The notes under the pieces: generated by a model
The model's input: the letters and a program-made list of their open reading frames with translations, nothing else
What the model was told of the DNA's origin: nothing
The model's database searches: none
Part shown: positions 8,338-14,967 of the stretch, in pieces
Numbering within the stretch: position 1 is the first letter of the stretch
Layout: the number at the start of each line of letters is the position of its first letter
Position numbers and translations under genes: made by a program
Assembly: GCA_937873255.1 (NCBI GenBank)
Contig: CALMVM010000610.1
Location: 1 to 15,362, forward strand
Length of the DNA: 15,362 bases
Reading direction: 5' to 3'
Origin: an uncultured Verrucomicrobiota bacterium
Lineage (GTDB): Bacteria > Verrucomicrobiota > Verrucomicrobiia > Chthoniobacterales > SZAS-18

Positions 8338-9729
8338 TCAAGCTTGCGCCATCCGGCGCAACAGGGCGGGCCTTTCCCGCATCAGCTTGAGCAGCAGCTC
8401 GGCGAAGAGCGAGTTCGCCCAGGCAAACCATTCGCGGCTGAAGTCGGCCGGGTTGTCCGGGTCGAACCCCTCGTGCATGTAGCCGGTGCCCGCGGTCGAG
8501 CGTTCCAGCAGTCGCAGACAGGCCAGGATCTCCTCGTCGTCGCCGCTGGTCAGAGCACGCATGGTGATGCCAATCGGCCAAACCTTGCCGGGGCCCGTGT
8601 GCGGGCTGCCGACCCCCTCGCCGCCCCGGCCCTTGAAAAACCACGGATTATCCTCGCTCAACACGAAACGCCGGGTGGCGAGGTAAACCGGATCGTCCGG
8701 CGCGCAACACCCCAGATAGGGCAGGGAAAGCAGGCTGGGCACGTTCGCGTCATCCATGAAAAGACGGCCGCCAAAGCCATCGATCTCATAGGCATAGATG
8801 CGCCCGTATTTCGGATGATCGTGGATGGCGTAAGCGGCCACCGCGTGCTCGACCTCCGCCGCCAGTCGTTGGCACTCCGCCGCGAGGTCCGGCCCGGTAT
8901 TCGTCTCCTCGAGCATGGTCGCCAATTGCCGCAACGACGCCACGGCGAACAGGTTCGACGGCACGAGGAAGGGAAAGATCGTGGCGTCGTCCGAAGGCCG
9001 GAACGCGGAGCAGATCAAGCCGACCGGCGCGACCGGGTTGCCGAAGCCCCGGATCGGCAGGCTGTCCATCGCCTCGTGTGCCGTGCGTTGAAAGCGATAG
9101 GGACCGTGCTGGCCATCGCGGCGTTGCTGCTCGCGGAAGGTCCGTACAACCGCGCGCATCGCCTGTACCCAGCGGCCGTCGAACGGGACGGTGTCCCCGG
9201 TCGCACGCCAGTATCCATGCGCCAACCGGATCGGGTAGCACAACGAGTCGATCTCCCACTTCCGTTCGTAGACTTCGGGGACCATCTGCGTGTGGTCGCC
9301 CTGCCACTGTCCGCCCGAAGGCCCGTGGTTGAAGGCGTTCGCATACGGATCGATCAGGATGGAATCCACCTGCCGGTTGATGACCCCGGCGAGCACGGCC
9401 CTGATCCGCGCGTCCCGTGCCGCCAGCGGCAGGTAACACCAGACCTGCGCGGTGGAATCGCGCAGCCACATCGCCTCGATGTCGCCCGTGATGACGAAGG
9501 TGTCCGCGCGTCCGCTCGAGTCGTCGAAGGACACCGTGGTGTCCAGGGTGTTCGGGAAGCAGTTTGCAAACAGCGCCGCCGTCTCCGTGCCGGGCACGAA
9601 TTGGCGAAACTCCTCGATGGTCGCTTCGACGGTGGCGTTCCGCAGGATGGGAGGCGGTTCCGCGTGAGTGTCGTTCCCTGATCCACCCTGCTCCGCCTCG
9701 ACGCCCCCGTCTGATCTATCTCTTTTCAC
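8338..9729 (-). CDS. GH125 exo-alpha-1,6-mannosidase
   Basis: The 463-aa product matches family GH125 (formerly DUF1237), inverting exo-alpha-1,6-mannosidases, and has the usual length. Hallmark blocks are TGDIEAMWLRDSTAQVW (residues 81-97), NAFNHGPSGGQWQGDHTQM (131-149), SAFRPSDDA (241-249, holding the acidic residue expected to be the general acid), FMDDANVPSLLSLPYLG (324-340), GYMHEGFD (416-423, with the likely catalytic base Glu420) and REWFAWANSLFAELL (432-446). No signal peptide is seen, so it probably acts in the cytoplasm on imported mannose oligosaccharides, or leaves the cell by another route. The start is GTG at 9727-9729, directly after an in-frame TGA at 9730-9732. It is the only good start before the conserved region, since no ATG, GTG or TTG follows before ILRNATVEATIEEF. 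The gene is divergent from the GntR/LacI regulator, which is its likely controller. Confidence 0.92.
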   Translation of the reverse strand: MKRDRSDGGVEAEQGGSGNDTHAEPPPILRNATVEATIEEFRQFVPGTETAALFANCFPNTLDTTVSFDDSSGRADTFVITGDIEAMWLRDSTAQVWCYLPLAARDARIRAVLAGVINRQVDSILIDPYANAFNHGPSGGQWQGDHTQMVPEVYERKWEIDSLCYPIRLAHGYWRATGDTVPFDGRWVQAMRAVVRTFREQQRRDGQHGPYRFQRTAHEAMDSLPIRGFGNPVAPVGLICSAFRPSDDATIFPFLVPSNLFAVASLRQLATMLEETNTGPDLAAECQRLAAEVEHAVAAYAIHDHPKYGRIYAYEIDGFGGRLFMDDANVPSLLSLPYLGCCAPDDPVYLATRRFVLSEDNPWFFKGRGGEGVGSPHTGPGKVWPIGITMRALTSGDDEEILACLRLLERSTAGTGYMHEGFDPDNPADFSREWFAWANSLFAELLLKLMRERPALLRRMAQA

Positions 9730-9814
9730 TCACGCCCGATTGTTGCCTTGCGGAATGCAAATACAAGATCGAAGTCGAAAATTTCGAACTCCGGACCCGT
9801 GATCTATTTCTTTT
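9712..9814 (+). repeat. Direct repeat TGATCTAT(C/T)TCTTTT, two copies in the GH125/regulator divergent region
   Basis: TGATCTATCTCTTTT (9712-9726) and TGATCTATTTCTTTT (9800-9814) match at 14 of 15 bases, and both are preceded by CCCG, directly or with two extra bases between. The first copy ends just inside the GH125 start codon on the other strand, and the second lies in the regulator leader. They could be paired operator half-sites or a local duplication. The match is seen in the sequence; the function is a guess. Confidence 0.4.
9775..9787. promoter_or_regulatory. Candidate operator: 13-bp palindrome TCGAAA-A-TTTCGA
   Basis: This is a perfect 6-bp inverted repeat around a single A, in the 177 bp between the GH125 start and the regulator start. 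Two outer pairs (GA...TC) extend the symmetry after a 2-bp break. It sits about 46-58 bp upstream of the GH125 GTG, where a promoter would be expected, and about 120 bp upstream of the regulator ATG. Size and position fit a site for the neighbouring dimeric regulator, which may also control itself. Binding is inferred. Confidence 0.4.
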
Positions 9815-9906
9815 GTGGGGTGGAAGGATGCTTGACAACTCCATCGGTTGACCCCATGACAGGGGCACGACGAAAGTCACCTGCTCTCCCTCATAGAACC
9901 GATCCA

Positions 9907-11004
9907 ATGAGGGGGAAAACCCGAAGCAATAAATTCAAATCGAGCACGCGGTCGGCGGTCTACATGCAAATCGCGGAGAAGATCCGCGTCCAACTGGCAA
10001 GTGGCAGACTCAAGGAAGGCGCGAGGCTCGCCAGCATCCGCGAAATCTCCGACGCCTACGACGTGAATTACCTCACGGCGCGGCAGGCCGTCAAGCATCT
10101 CGAGTCCCTCGGGTTGGTGGAAATGCAGACCGGGCGCGGCACTTACGTCACCTCGCCCCATTCCCAGCAGATGATGGTGGGCGTCGTGGTGCCGGACCTG
10201 AGTTACAAGATTAATTCGGGGATCAGCCGGGGCATTCGCGAAGAAACCGTCCAGCGCAACATCACGCCGGTTTTCATGGACTTCCACAACGATGTCCGCC
10301 TGGAGGTGCAATGCCTCGACCGGCTCGTCTCGGAGAAGTTCGCCGGCGCGCTCGTTTATCCGAGCCTGGAAGAGGATACTCCGCGCCAGCTGCTGAAGAT
10401 GATCATGCGCGGTTTTCCGATGATTTTCATCGACCGTGCCCCTCTGGACATCCCTTGCTGGCTCATTTCCTCCGACGATTACGAGATCGGGCGTCTGGCC
10501 GCGCGCCATTTGATTGACGCCGGCGCCAGGCGGCTGGCCTGCGTCGGTTCCCCTTTTCCCAATCTCCAGGAGCGGATCAGGGGCTTCCGCGAGGAGGCGA
10601 ACGAACTCGGCGTGGCCATTCCTTCCGCCCGGATGCCGACCTCGGAGAACATCCCGGTGCACAGCAGCCAGTCGATCACGTCGTACCTGATGGGGCTCGT
10701 CCCGCGGCCCGACGGCATCTTTTATTTCAACGATCAGTACGCCCTGGTCGGTTTGAGGCAGCTTCACGATCTGGGCATCCACGTGCCCGGCGAGGTGAAA
10801 ATCGTCGGCTGCGATGACCTCGAAGCCACTCGCCATTGCCGCCCGACGCTGACGACCATCCGCCAGGATCCAATGGGGCTTGGCCACCAGGCGTTCCGAC
10901 TGCTTTCGGAGATGATGGAATTGCCTGCCGACGACCGGCTATGCAGTCGACACGACCGTCATCCGGTGGAACTGGTGGTGCGGGAATCCACCGGCTACGC
11001 CTGA
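9907..11004 (+). CDS. GntR-type HTH / LacI-type sensor transcriptional regulator
   Basis: This is a two-domain, ligand-controlled transcription factor of about 365 aa. Residues about 15-80 form a GntR-family winged helix: SAVYMQIAEKIRVQLASGRL, then EGARLASIREISDAYDVNY, TARQAVKHLESLGLVE and TGRGTYV. From about residue 90 a periplasmic-binding-protein fold of the LacI sensor type follows, with VGVVVPDLSYKINSGISRGI, FIDRAPLDIP, SSDDYEIGRLAARHLIDAGA, FNDQYALVGLRQLHDLGI, KIVGCDDLEATRHCRPTLTT and IRQDPMGLGHQAFRLL. The layout is that of the arabinose repressor AraR, so a sugar effector is likely, perhaps mannose or a mannooligosaccharide given the neighbours. ATG 9907 was chosen because it starts shortly before the HTH; ATG 9856 in the same frame would add 17 residues. 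Neither has a clear Shine-Dalgarno sequence. The 3' end overlaps the convergent peptidase gene by 66 bp. Confidence 0.9.
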   Translation: MRGKTRSNKFKSSTRSAVYMQIAEKIRVQLASGRLKEGARLASIREISDAYDVNYLTARQAVKHLESLGLVEMQTGRGTYVTSPHSQQMMVGVVVPDLSYKINSGISRGIREETVQRNITPVFMDFHNDVRLEVQCLDRLVSEKFAGALVYPSLEEDTPRQLLKMIMRGFPMIFIDRAPLDIPCWLISSDDYEIGRLAARHLIDAGARRLACVGSPFPNLQERIRGFREEANELGVAIPSARMPTSENIPVHSSQSITSYLMGLVPRPDGIFYFNDQYALVGLRQLHDLGIHVPGEVKIVGCDDLEATRHCRPTLTTIRQDPMGLGHQAFRLLSEMMELPADDRLCSRHDRHPVELVVRESTGYA

Positions 11005-11751
11005 AGCATCGCCGCGAGGCTCATTGCAGGTGCGCCATTCGGCCCCGAGTTCCGGGGCCGTTTTGCCGGTGAGCGTTTTCCAGACCGACTCCTGATAACG
11101 GCCCTCGCGGCAGATGGCATTCAGCCTGGCCACGAACTCCCGATCCCGCGTGGTGCAGATCCAGTCGAGGAAATTCGCCGTGGTTCGGTAGCTGTCATCG
11201 AAATGGACCCGTGAAGCCGCCGGCTTCGGGATGTCCGTCCCGTGGGATTGCGGCTCGTAGAGAAACCAGCGGATATAGTCCGCGATGCCTTCGACGACCC
11301 AGCCCGGCACGGGTTCGCCGCCCGGCCGGGGTTCGCCGTAGTGCTGGACAACGTGCACGATCTCGTGGACCACCGCCCCGCGTGCCTCGCCGCGCAGGTT
11401 GTGTTTGAACCAGTCGATGTTGCAACTGATCCGGTCGCGCATCGTGTACGCAGGGGGGCCGCCCGGGTCATTCTGGAAGATGACCGTCAGCCGGCGCGGG
11501 GCCTCGAAGCTCGTGCCCGGCAGCAGCGCGACGATCTGCGGATACCATTTTTCGATCACCGGCCGCAGCTCGGTCCTCGCCCAGTCGGTCAGTTCGGGAG
11601 CCTGCGTCGTGTCCACGACAACCTGATATTTGCCGTGCTCCAGGGTAAAGGCATCGGTGATCGACGCGGGTGGTTGCGCGTCAACGCAGCAAGCGAGCGC
11701 ACGGAGGCAGGCACCCGCGAGGATTGGGTAGAAGGATTTCGTGGCGATCAC
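10939..11751 (-). CDS. Secreted basic-secretory-protein (BSP) family metallopeptidase
   Basis: The 270-aa product matches the 'peptidase of plants and bacteria' (basic secretory protein) family. It has a zinc motif HEIVHVVQHYG (H129, E130, H133) and the family signature PGWVVEGIADYIRWF (about 149-163), whose Glu is the probable third ligand. The N-terminus from GTG 11751 (GTG at 11749-11751) is a signal peptide (ATKSFYPILAGACLRALACC, cleavage likely near VDAQ). This start was chosen because its GTGA overlaps the TGA of the GH76 gene by 4 bp, the classic layout for translational coupling; TTG 11784 in the same frame would add 11 residues and spoil the signal peptide. The gene is therefore the distal member of a GH76-BSP operon and may attack the protein part of a mannoprotein whose glycan GH76 cuts. 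The last 21 codons or so overlap the regulator gene on the other strand. Confidence 0.85.
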   Translation of the reverse strand: MIATKSFYPILAGACLRALACCVDAQPPASITDAFTLEHGKYQVVVDTTQAPELTDWARTELRPVIEKWYPQIVALLPGTSFEAPRRLTVIFQNDPGGPPAYTMRDRISCNIDWFKHNLRGEARGAVVHEIVHVVQHYGEPRPGGEPVPGWVVEGIADYIRWFLYEPQSHGTDIPKPAASRVHFDDSYRTTANFLDWICTTRDREFVARLNAICREGRYQESVWKTLTGKTAPELGAEWRTCNEPRGDASGVAGGFPHHQFHRMTVVSTA

Positions 11752-13220
11752 GGCAAGCTGGCGCGCGCGTCTTCCTTTCTCCAAAAGTCGCGTCCGTCCG
11801 TTGTTTCGGTGTCGGCCATCAACCAGAGGACGCGCGAGATCGACGCCGCCGTGATGAGATCGATGGGACCGTCCTTTTTCCAGGAGTCGTAATAGGCGTC
11901 CGCGTTCCGGCGGGCGCGTTCGAAAAGGTAGGGCTCTTTTGTCGTGCGATAGAGCGCCAGGTCAGCCTCGACCATGAGGTGCCCCCATTTCTTGTGGTCG
12001 CCGTACGCGCCGGTTTTTTTGTCCAGCAGCGAGTTGGCCGCCTGCGCGATGCGTTGCGCCTTGCGGAGGTCGTCGGAGTTGCCGTTGATCTGGTACAAAC
12101 CCAGGTAGGCGCGCACCATCAGGGCCGAATTGTACGTGAGCGTCACCCGGTCGACGCCGTTGCCCTCGATGTCCTTGTTGTCCGCGAACAGGCCGTTGGG
12201 CTCTTGCAGGGTGGCCGCGGTCCAGTCCGTGATCTTGCGCGCCCACGCGACCAGGTCGCGCGCTTCCGCCGGCGGGCTGACCCTGGCCAGGCGCAGACAG
12301 GTCACGGCGGCGGGCGCGTTGGCACAGGTGTTTTTTTGGCGGTTTTTTTCCTCGTGCTTCTCATGCCACCAGATGCCGCCGTGCAGGTACTTCTCGTCCC
12401 AGCCGCTAAGCACGAACTTCATCGTTTCCGCCGCGCGCCGGGAGTAGGCGGGTTCGCCCGTCAGCGCGCGGGCTTCCAGGAACGCGATGGCCAGCCACTC
12501 GTTGTCGTCGTAATATTTGTCGTGGCCGTTGCCGTCGGTGGGCAGCGGTTCGTAACCGCCGAGCGGCTGCTGACGGTCCCAGTAGGCATTGAGCGCGTCG
12601 AAATACCGGCGCAGCAACGGGCGATAATGTTCGGGATCGTTGCGCACGGCCCCGACCAGCGCCGGGAACATCACCCCGGCCGCCCAGGCCACGGCGGGAT
12701 TCTTTCCGCCCGGTTTTTCCGAATACCAGCCCTTCTGCGGATTCCAGAAGTCTCGTTGAATTTCCGCCGCCACCTCGCGTGCCCGCGCGCCGTAAATGCT
12801 GGGCGCCACCGTCGGCCCCGGCTTGCTGGACGCTACCGTCGGCCCCGGCGTCGTGGGGACGGGGGGCGGAGCCTGGACGACTTCGCGCAGGCGGGAGGAT
12901 CGCGCGAGCAGATCGGTCGAGCCGGCGGCGACCCACTGGCGTGCCCCTCCGCTTTCCACTTCCACCTGCCCGGCCGCCACCCGGGTCACTCGCAACACAG
13001 AGCCTGCCGGGACAACCGTCTGGCCCGCCGCGCGGCCCTCATAGACCACGGCGAAAGAGGTCGCCTGAAGCAGGGTGACCTCCCTTGGCCAGAGTGCCGG
13101 GGTCCGCTCGATCTCGGCGAGATCGGGAGCCGCGGCGGCCGACGCCAGCGGTCCTGTCAACAGCGCGACGGCGGAAACGACGGCCTGGAACAGGCTCGTT
13201 CTGCGTTGGAACCCGCCCAT
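11748..13220 (-). CDS. Secreted GH76 endo-alpha-1,6-mannanase with N-terminal SH3-like domain
   Basis: The product is about 490 aa from ATG 13220. Its first 30 or so residues are a signal peptide (core SLFQAVVSAVALLTGPLASA). An SH3-like beta domain follows (about residues 35-112, WPREVTLLQATSFAVVYEG to TDLLARSS), then a proline-rich linker with two PGPTVA units. The GH76 (alpha/alpha)6 barrel starts near residue 145, with GWYSEKPGGKNPAVAW, KYYDDNEWLAIAFLEA (catalytic Asp pair D238, D239), GGIWWHEKH, NTCANAPAAVTCLRLA, GLFADNKDIEGNG and TYNSALMVRAYLGLY. Family GH76 cleaves the alpha-1,6-linked backbone of yeast-type mannan internally. ATG 13262 and ATG 13304 in the same frame are alternatives giving longer leaders; 13220 gives the most standard signal peptide, but none has a Shine-Dalgarno sequence. 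All three lie inside a 21-bp tandem repeat. The stop overlaps the BSP gene start. Confidence 0.9.
   Translation of the reverse strand: MGGFQRRTSLFQAVVSAVALLTGPLASAAAAPDLAEIERTPALWPREVTLLQATSFAVVYEGRAAGQTVVPAGSVLRVTRVAAGQVEVESGGARQWVAAGSTDLLARSSRLREVVQAPPPVPTTPGPTVASSKPGPTVAPSIYGARAREVAAEIQRDFWNPQKGWYSEKPGGKNPAVAWAAGVMFPALVGAVRNDPEHYRPLLRRYFDALNAYWDRQQPLGGYEPLPTDGNGHDKYYDDNEWLAIAFLEARALTGEPAYSRRAAETMKFVLSGWDEKYLHGGIWWHEKHEEKNRQKNTCANAPAAVTCLRLARVSPPAEARDLVAWARKITDWTAATLQEPNGLFADNKDIEGNGVDRVTLTYNSALMVRAYLGLYQINGNSDDLRKAQRIAQAANSLLDKKTGAYGDHKKWGHLMVEADLALYRTTKEPYLFERARRNADAYYDSWKKDGPIDLITAASISRVLWLMADTETTDGRDFWRKEDARASLP
12808..12849. repeat. 27-bp tandem duplication in the GH76 interdomain linker
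   Basis: ACCGTCGGCCCCGGC occurs at 12808-12822 and again, identical, at 12835-12849, 27 bp apart and in frame. On the coding strand it gives the two PGPTVA(S/P)S units of the linker between the SH3-like domain and the GH76 barrel. It is probably a flexible Pro-rich spacer whose length can change by slippage. Confidence 0.7.
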
Positions 13221-13377
13221 TACGGTCAGGAGTGCGTTTGTCCTGCGGCGAGATGACCTCATTGTCTGGGGGAACAGGCCCGGTCCGGCGCGGAACGCAT
13301 TCATGTTGGAACGGAACGCATGGGTTCAAGCCCGGGGGGATTCGCTTCCAACGCGCGAAAACCCGTTTTCGGACTGG
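13189..13377. repeat. Degenerate 21-bp tandem repeat array, about nine units
   Basis: Units begin at 13189, 13210, 13231, 13252, 13273, 13294, 13315, 13336 and 13357, each exactly 21 bp. Most start with AAC and end with (C/T)GG, with a T-rich centre. Because 21 is divisible by three, each frame keeps phase: on the + strand the units read NRLVLRW, NPPITVR, SAFVLRR, DDLIVWG, NRPGPAR, NAFMLER, NAWVQAR, GDSLPTR and ENPFSDW, roughly an N-A-F-V-L-x-R heptad. The best-matching pair is units 6 and 7 (both begin AACGCAT). The array covers the start codons and first residues of the GH76 gene on the other strand and part of the region between it and the SGNH hydrolase gene. The periodicity is plain in the sequence; its role is unknown. 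Confidence 0.75.
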
Positions 13378-13424
13378 CATGAAACACGGTGGCGGCATCC
13401 TCGCGCCTGGAGATGGGCGATCTA

Positions 13425-13430
13425 TATAAT
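13425..13430 (+). promoter_or_regulatory. Possible -10 element TATAAT upstream of the SGNH hydrolase gene
   Basis: A perfect TATAAT lies in an isolated AT-rich patch (13420-13432) of a GC-rich divergent region, about 140 bp before the SGNH hydrolase start. No good -35 sits 16-18 bp upstream. A second, weaker option is TTGCAA (13516-13521) and CATAAG (13538-13543) with a 16-bp spacer, closer to the gene. The patch could also serve the GH76 gene on the other strand. Confidence 0.25.
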
Positions 13431-13571
13431 TGGCCGGATGGGTCCGGACTTTCAGCGCGGTGACTCATGTTGCTAGGGGTCTTCGTGCCCGCGAGCGAGT
13501 TCGAATGGGCTGCGCTTGCAATCGGCGGGGGGCAATCCATAAGATGTATACCGCCTCGCGCGTCCTTGAAC

Positions 13572-14351
13572 ATGATAATCCTCTACCGCCGAAACCGCGC
13601 CGCCCGGCGCTTCCACCCTCTGCTTGCCGTCGTCCGACGCCACACCCTCGCGGTGCTGCTGGCGGCGGGCGGTTGCTGTTCGCCGGCCCTGCGTGCGGGG
13701 GAACCCGTGCCGCGCACGGCGGAAAGTGCCGTCACGCCAAAGGCCAGCAGCCCGAAACGGCACGGAGAAATCATGGCCAGCAAACAGGCCGGGCCGATTG
13801 ATTTGATCATTCTGGGGGCTTCGATCACCGAGTTCTGGCCGCAACGCGGGCCAGACACCTGGGCGAAACTCGCTCCGTTTCACCCGGGGGATTTCGGCGT
13901 GGGGGGCGACTGCACGGAGAACGTGCTCTGGCGCATCGACAATGGCGAACTGGACGGCCTGCATCCCAAGGTCGTCGTCTTGAACATCGGCAACAACAAC
14001 ATCGGCGGGCACGCCGACGAACGGCCGGAGTGGGCCGCCGCCGGGATTCGCAAAGTGGTGGACGAGGTGCACGCGAAGCTGCCCGACGCCAAGATTCTGC
14101 TGCTGGGCATCTTCCCGCGCAACGCCAGAACCAGTCCCGAGCGCGTACGCAACGAGGCCGTCAACCGGATCATCGCCGGTTTCAACCACGGCGACGAACC
14201 CCGGTATCTGGACATCGGGCGCGCGTTTCTCGCTCCGAGCGGTGAACTGGCCAAGGGGATGATGAATTCGGACGGATTGCATCCCACGGCGCTGGGTTAC
14301 CAGGCCTGGTATCGCGCGATGCTGCCGACGCTTACCGAGATGATGCGGTAG
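13572..14351 (+). CDS. Secreted SGNH/GDSL-type hydrolase (esterase or acetylhydrolase)
   Basis: The 259-aa product has the SGNH hydrolase blocks in order: LIILGASITEFW (block I, nucleophile Ser84, with GAS where GDS is usual), FGVGGDCTENVLWR (block II Gly), LNIGNNNIG (block III Asn) and SDGLHPTALGYQAW (block V, D234 and H237 of the triad). It is closest in style to the platelet-activating-factor acetylhydrolase-like group (alpha-helical flank EWAAAGIRKVVDEVHAKLP and IFPRNA). ATG 13572 starts a long basic leader followed by a hydrophobic core (HTLAVLLAAGGCCSPALRAG), so it is exported; cleavage near ALRA is likely, though the paired Cys could suggest a lipoprotein. The frame is open back to 13467 without improving the leader. 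Beside mannan-degrading genes it may remove O-acetyl groups from mannan, but this is inference. Confidence 0.87.
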   Translation: MIILYRRNRAARRFHPLLAVVRRHTLAVLLAAGGCCSPALRAGEPVPRTAESAVTPKASSPKRHGEIMASKQAGPIDLIILGASITEFWPQRGPDTWAKLAPFHPGDFGVGGDCTENVLWRIDNGELDGLHPKVVVLNIGNNNIGGHADERPEWAAAGIRKVVDEVHAKLPDAKILLLGIFPRNARTSPERVRNEAVNRIIAGFNHGDEPRYLDIGRAFLAPSGELAKGMMNSDGLHPTALGYQAWYRAMLPTLTEMMR

Positions 14352-14539
14352 CTGCCGAAATGGTTACGGAAGCGCCATGAAGCCCCGGTGCGCCGACCTC
14401 CAGCCTCGTCTCGATGCGGCCTGCGCCGACGGATGAGCGCCGGACCGCGATGGGGCGCGCAAGCTCAAAGGAGTTGGAACGCATGTAGGGGCGAGTTGAA
14501 GAAGTGTACCGAAACACCCCCTCAAAAACCGGACGCTCG

Positions 14540-14567
14540 AAGCCCTCGCTAAAAGACGGGCTTAGCG
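14540..14567 (+). other. Two overlapping inverted repeats (alternative hairpins or pseudoknot)
   Basis: AAGCCC (14540-14545) can pair with GGGCTT (14558-14563), and CGCTAA (14547-14552) can pair with TTAGCG (14562-14567). The two stems share 14562-14563, so they are either alternatives or, trimmed to CGCT/AGCG, an H-type pseudoknot. No U-run follows, so it is not a standard terminator. It lies about 190 bp after the SGNH hydrolase gene. Confidence 0.35.
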
Positions 14568-14857
14568 CATCGTAAACAGGCGGCCGCACGGCGATAGCAC
14601 ATGGATTGCGCTCCGGAGCGGGCGACATGTCGCATCCCGCAGCTTTCGTGGGCGACTTCCTGGCACCAGGCCAATCGCCCAATCCAGCAACGCCACCCGC
14701 GCGTTTGCCTGTTGGAGCGTCAACGTTTCCGGTCGTGCCGGGGGGGCGGGGCCGATTTGCTCCGAACAGGGAACGGTTCGGCGTGGCTTTGGCCGGGCTA
14801 AACTCCCGGGCCGGGACGGCATTCTCGCAGAATCAAACCCCGGCGCTTTCAAACTTC

Positions 14858-14878
14858 CAGCCGTCTTGCGAACGGCTG
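14858..14878. other. Perfect 7-bp stem, 7-base loop hairpin
   Basis: CAGCCGT (14858-14864) and ACGGCTG (14872-14878) form a perfect GC-rich stem around the loop CTTGCGA. No T-run follows on either side, so a factor-independent terminator is unlikely; a protein-binding site or RNA structure is possible. Confidence 0.4.
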
Positions 14879-14952
14879 TCACCGACCGGACACGTGGGCG
14901 GCGATGCCTGGCGCGAGGCAAGGCGAGCCTGTCGGGGCTCGAAATCCTCGCT

Positions 14953-14967
14953 CGGAAACAGTTTCCG
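14953..14967. promoter_or_regulatory. Candidate operator: 15-bp palindrome CGGAAAC-A-GTTTCCG
   Basis: This is a perfect 7-bp inverted repeat around a single A, about 148 bp upstream of the surface-protein start. It has the size and symmetry of a LacI-family operator and the same one-base centre as TCGAAA-A-TTTCGA at 9775-9787, though the arms differ. A weak promoter-like pair follows (TTGCTC 14990-14995 and TATCAA 15012-15017, 16-bp spacer). Function is inferred. Confidence 0.4.

Noticed and set aside
9832..9860. TTGACA (9832-9837) as the -35 of the regulator promoter
   Set aside because: No sequence resembling TATAAT lies 16-18 bp downstream (CATGAC and neighbours), so only half of a promoter is present.
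11670..13256. A 528-codon open frame on the plus strand opposite the GH76 gene
   Set aside because: The minus-strand GH76 product has a signal peptide and all family blocks; the plus-strand frame is Arg/Gly/Val-rich low-complexity with no recognisable domain.
14925..14955. A T-arm-like sequence (GGGGCTCGAAATCCTCG) suggesting a tRNA or attachment-site remnant
   Set aside because: The stem pairs poorly, the TTC of the T-loop is missing, and no anticodon arm or acceptor stem can be drawn around it.
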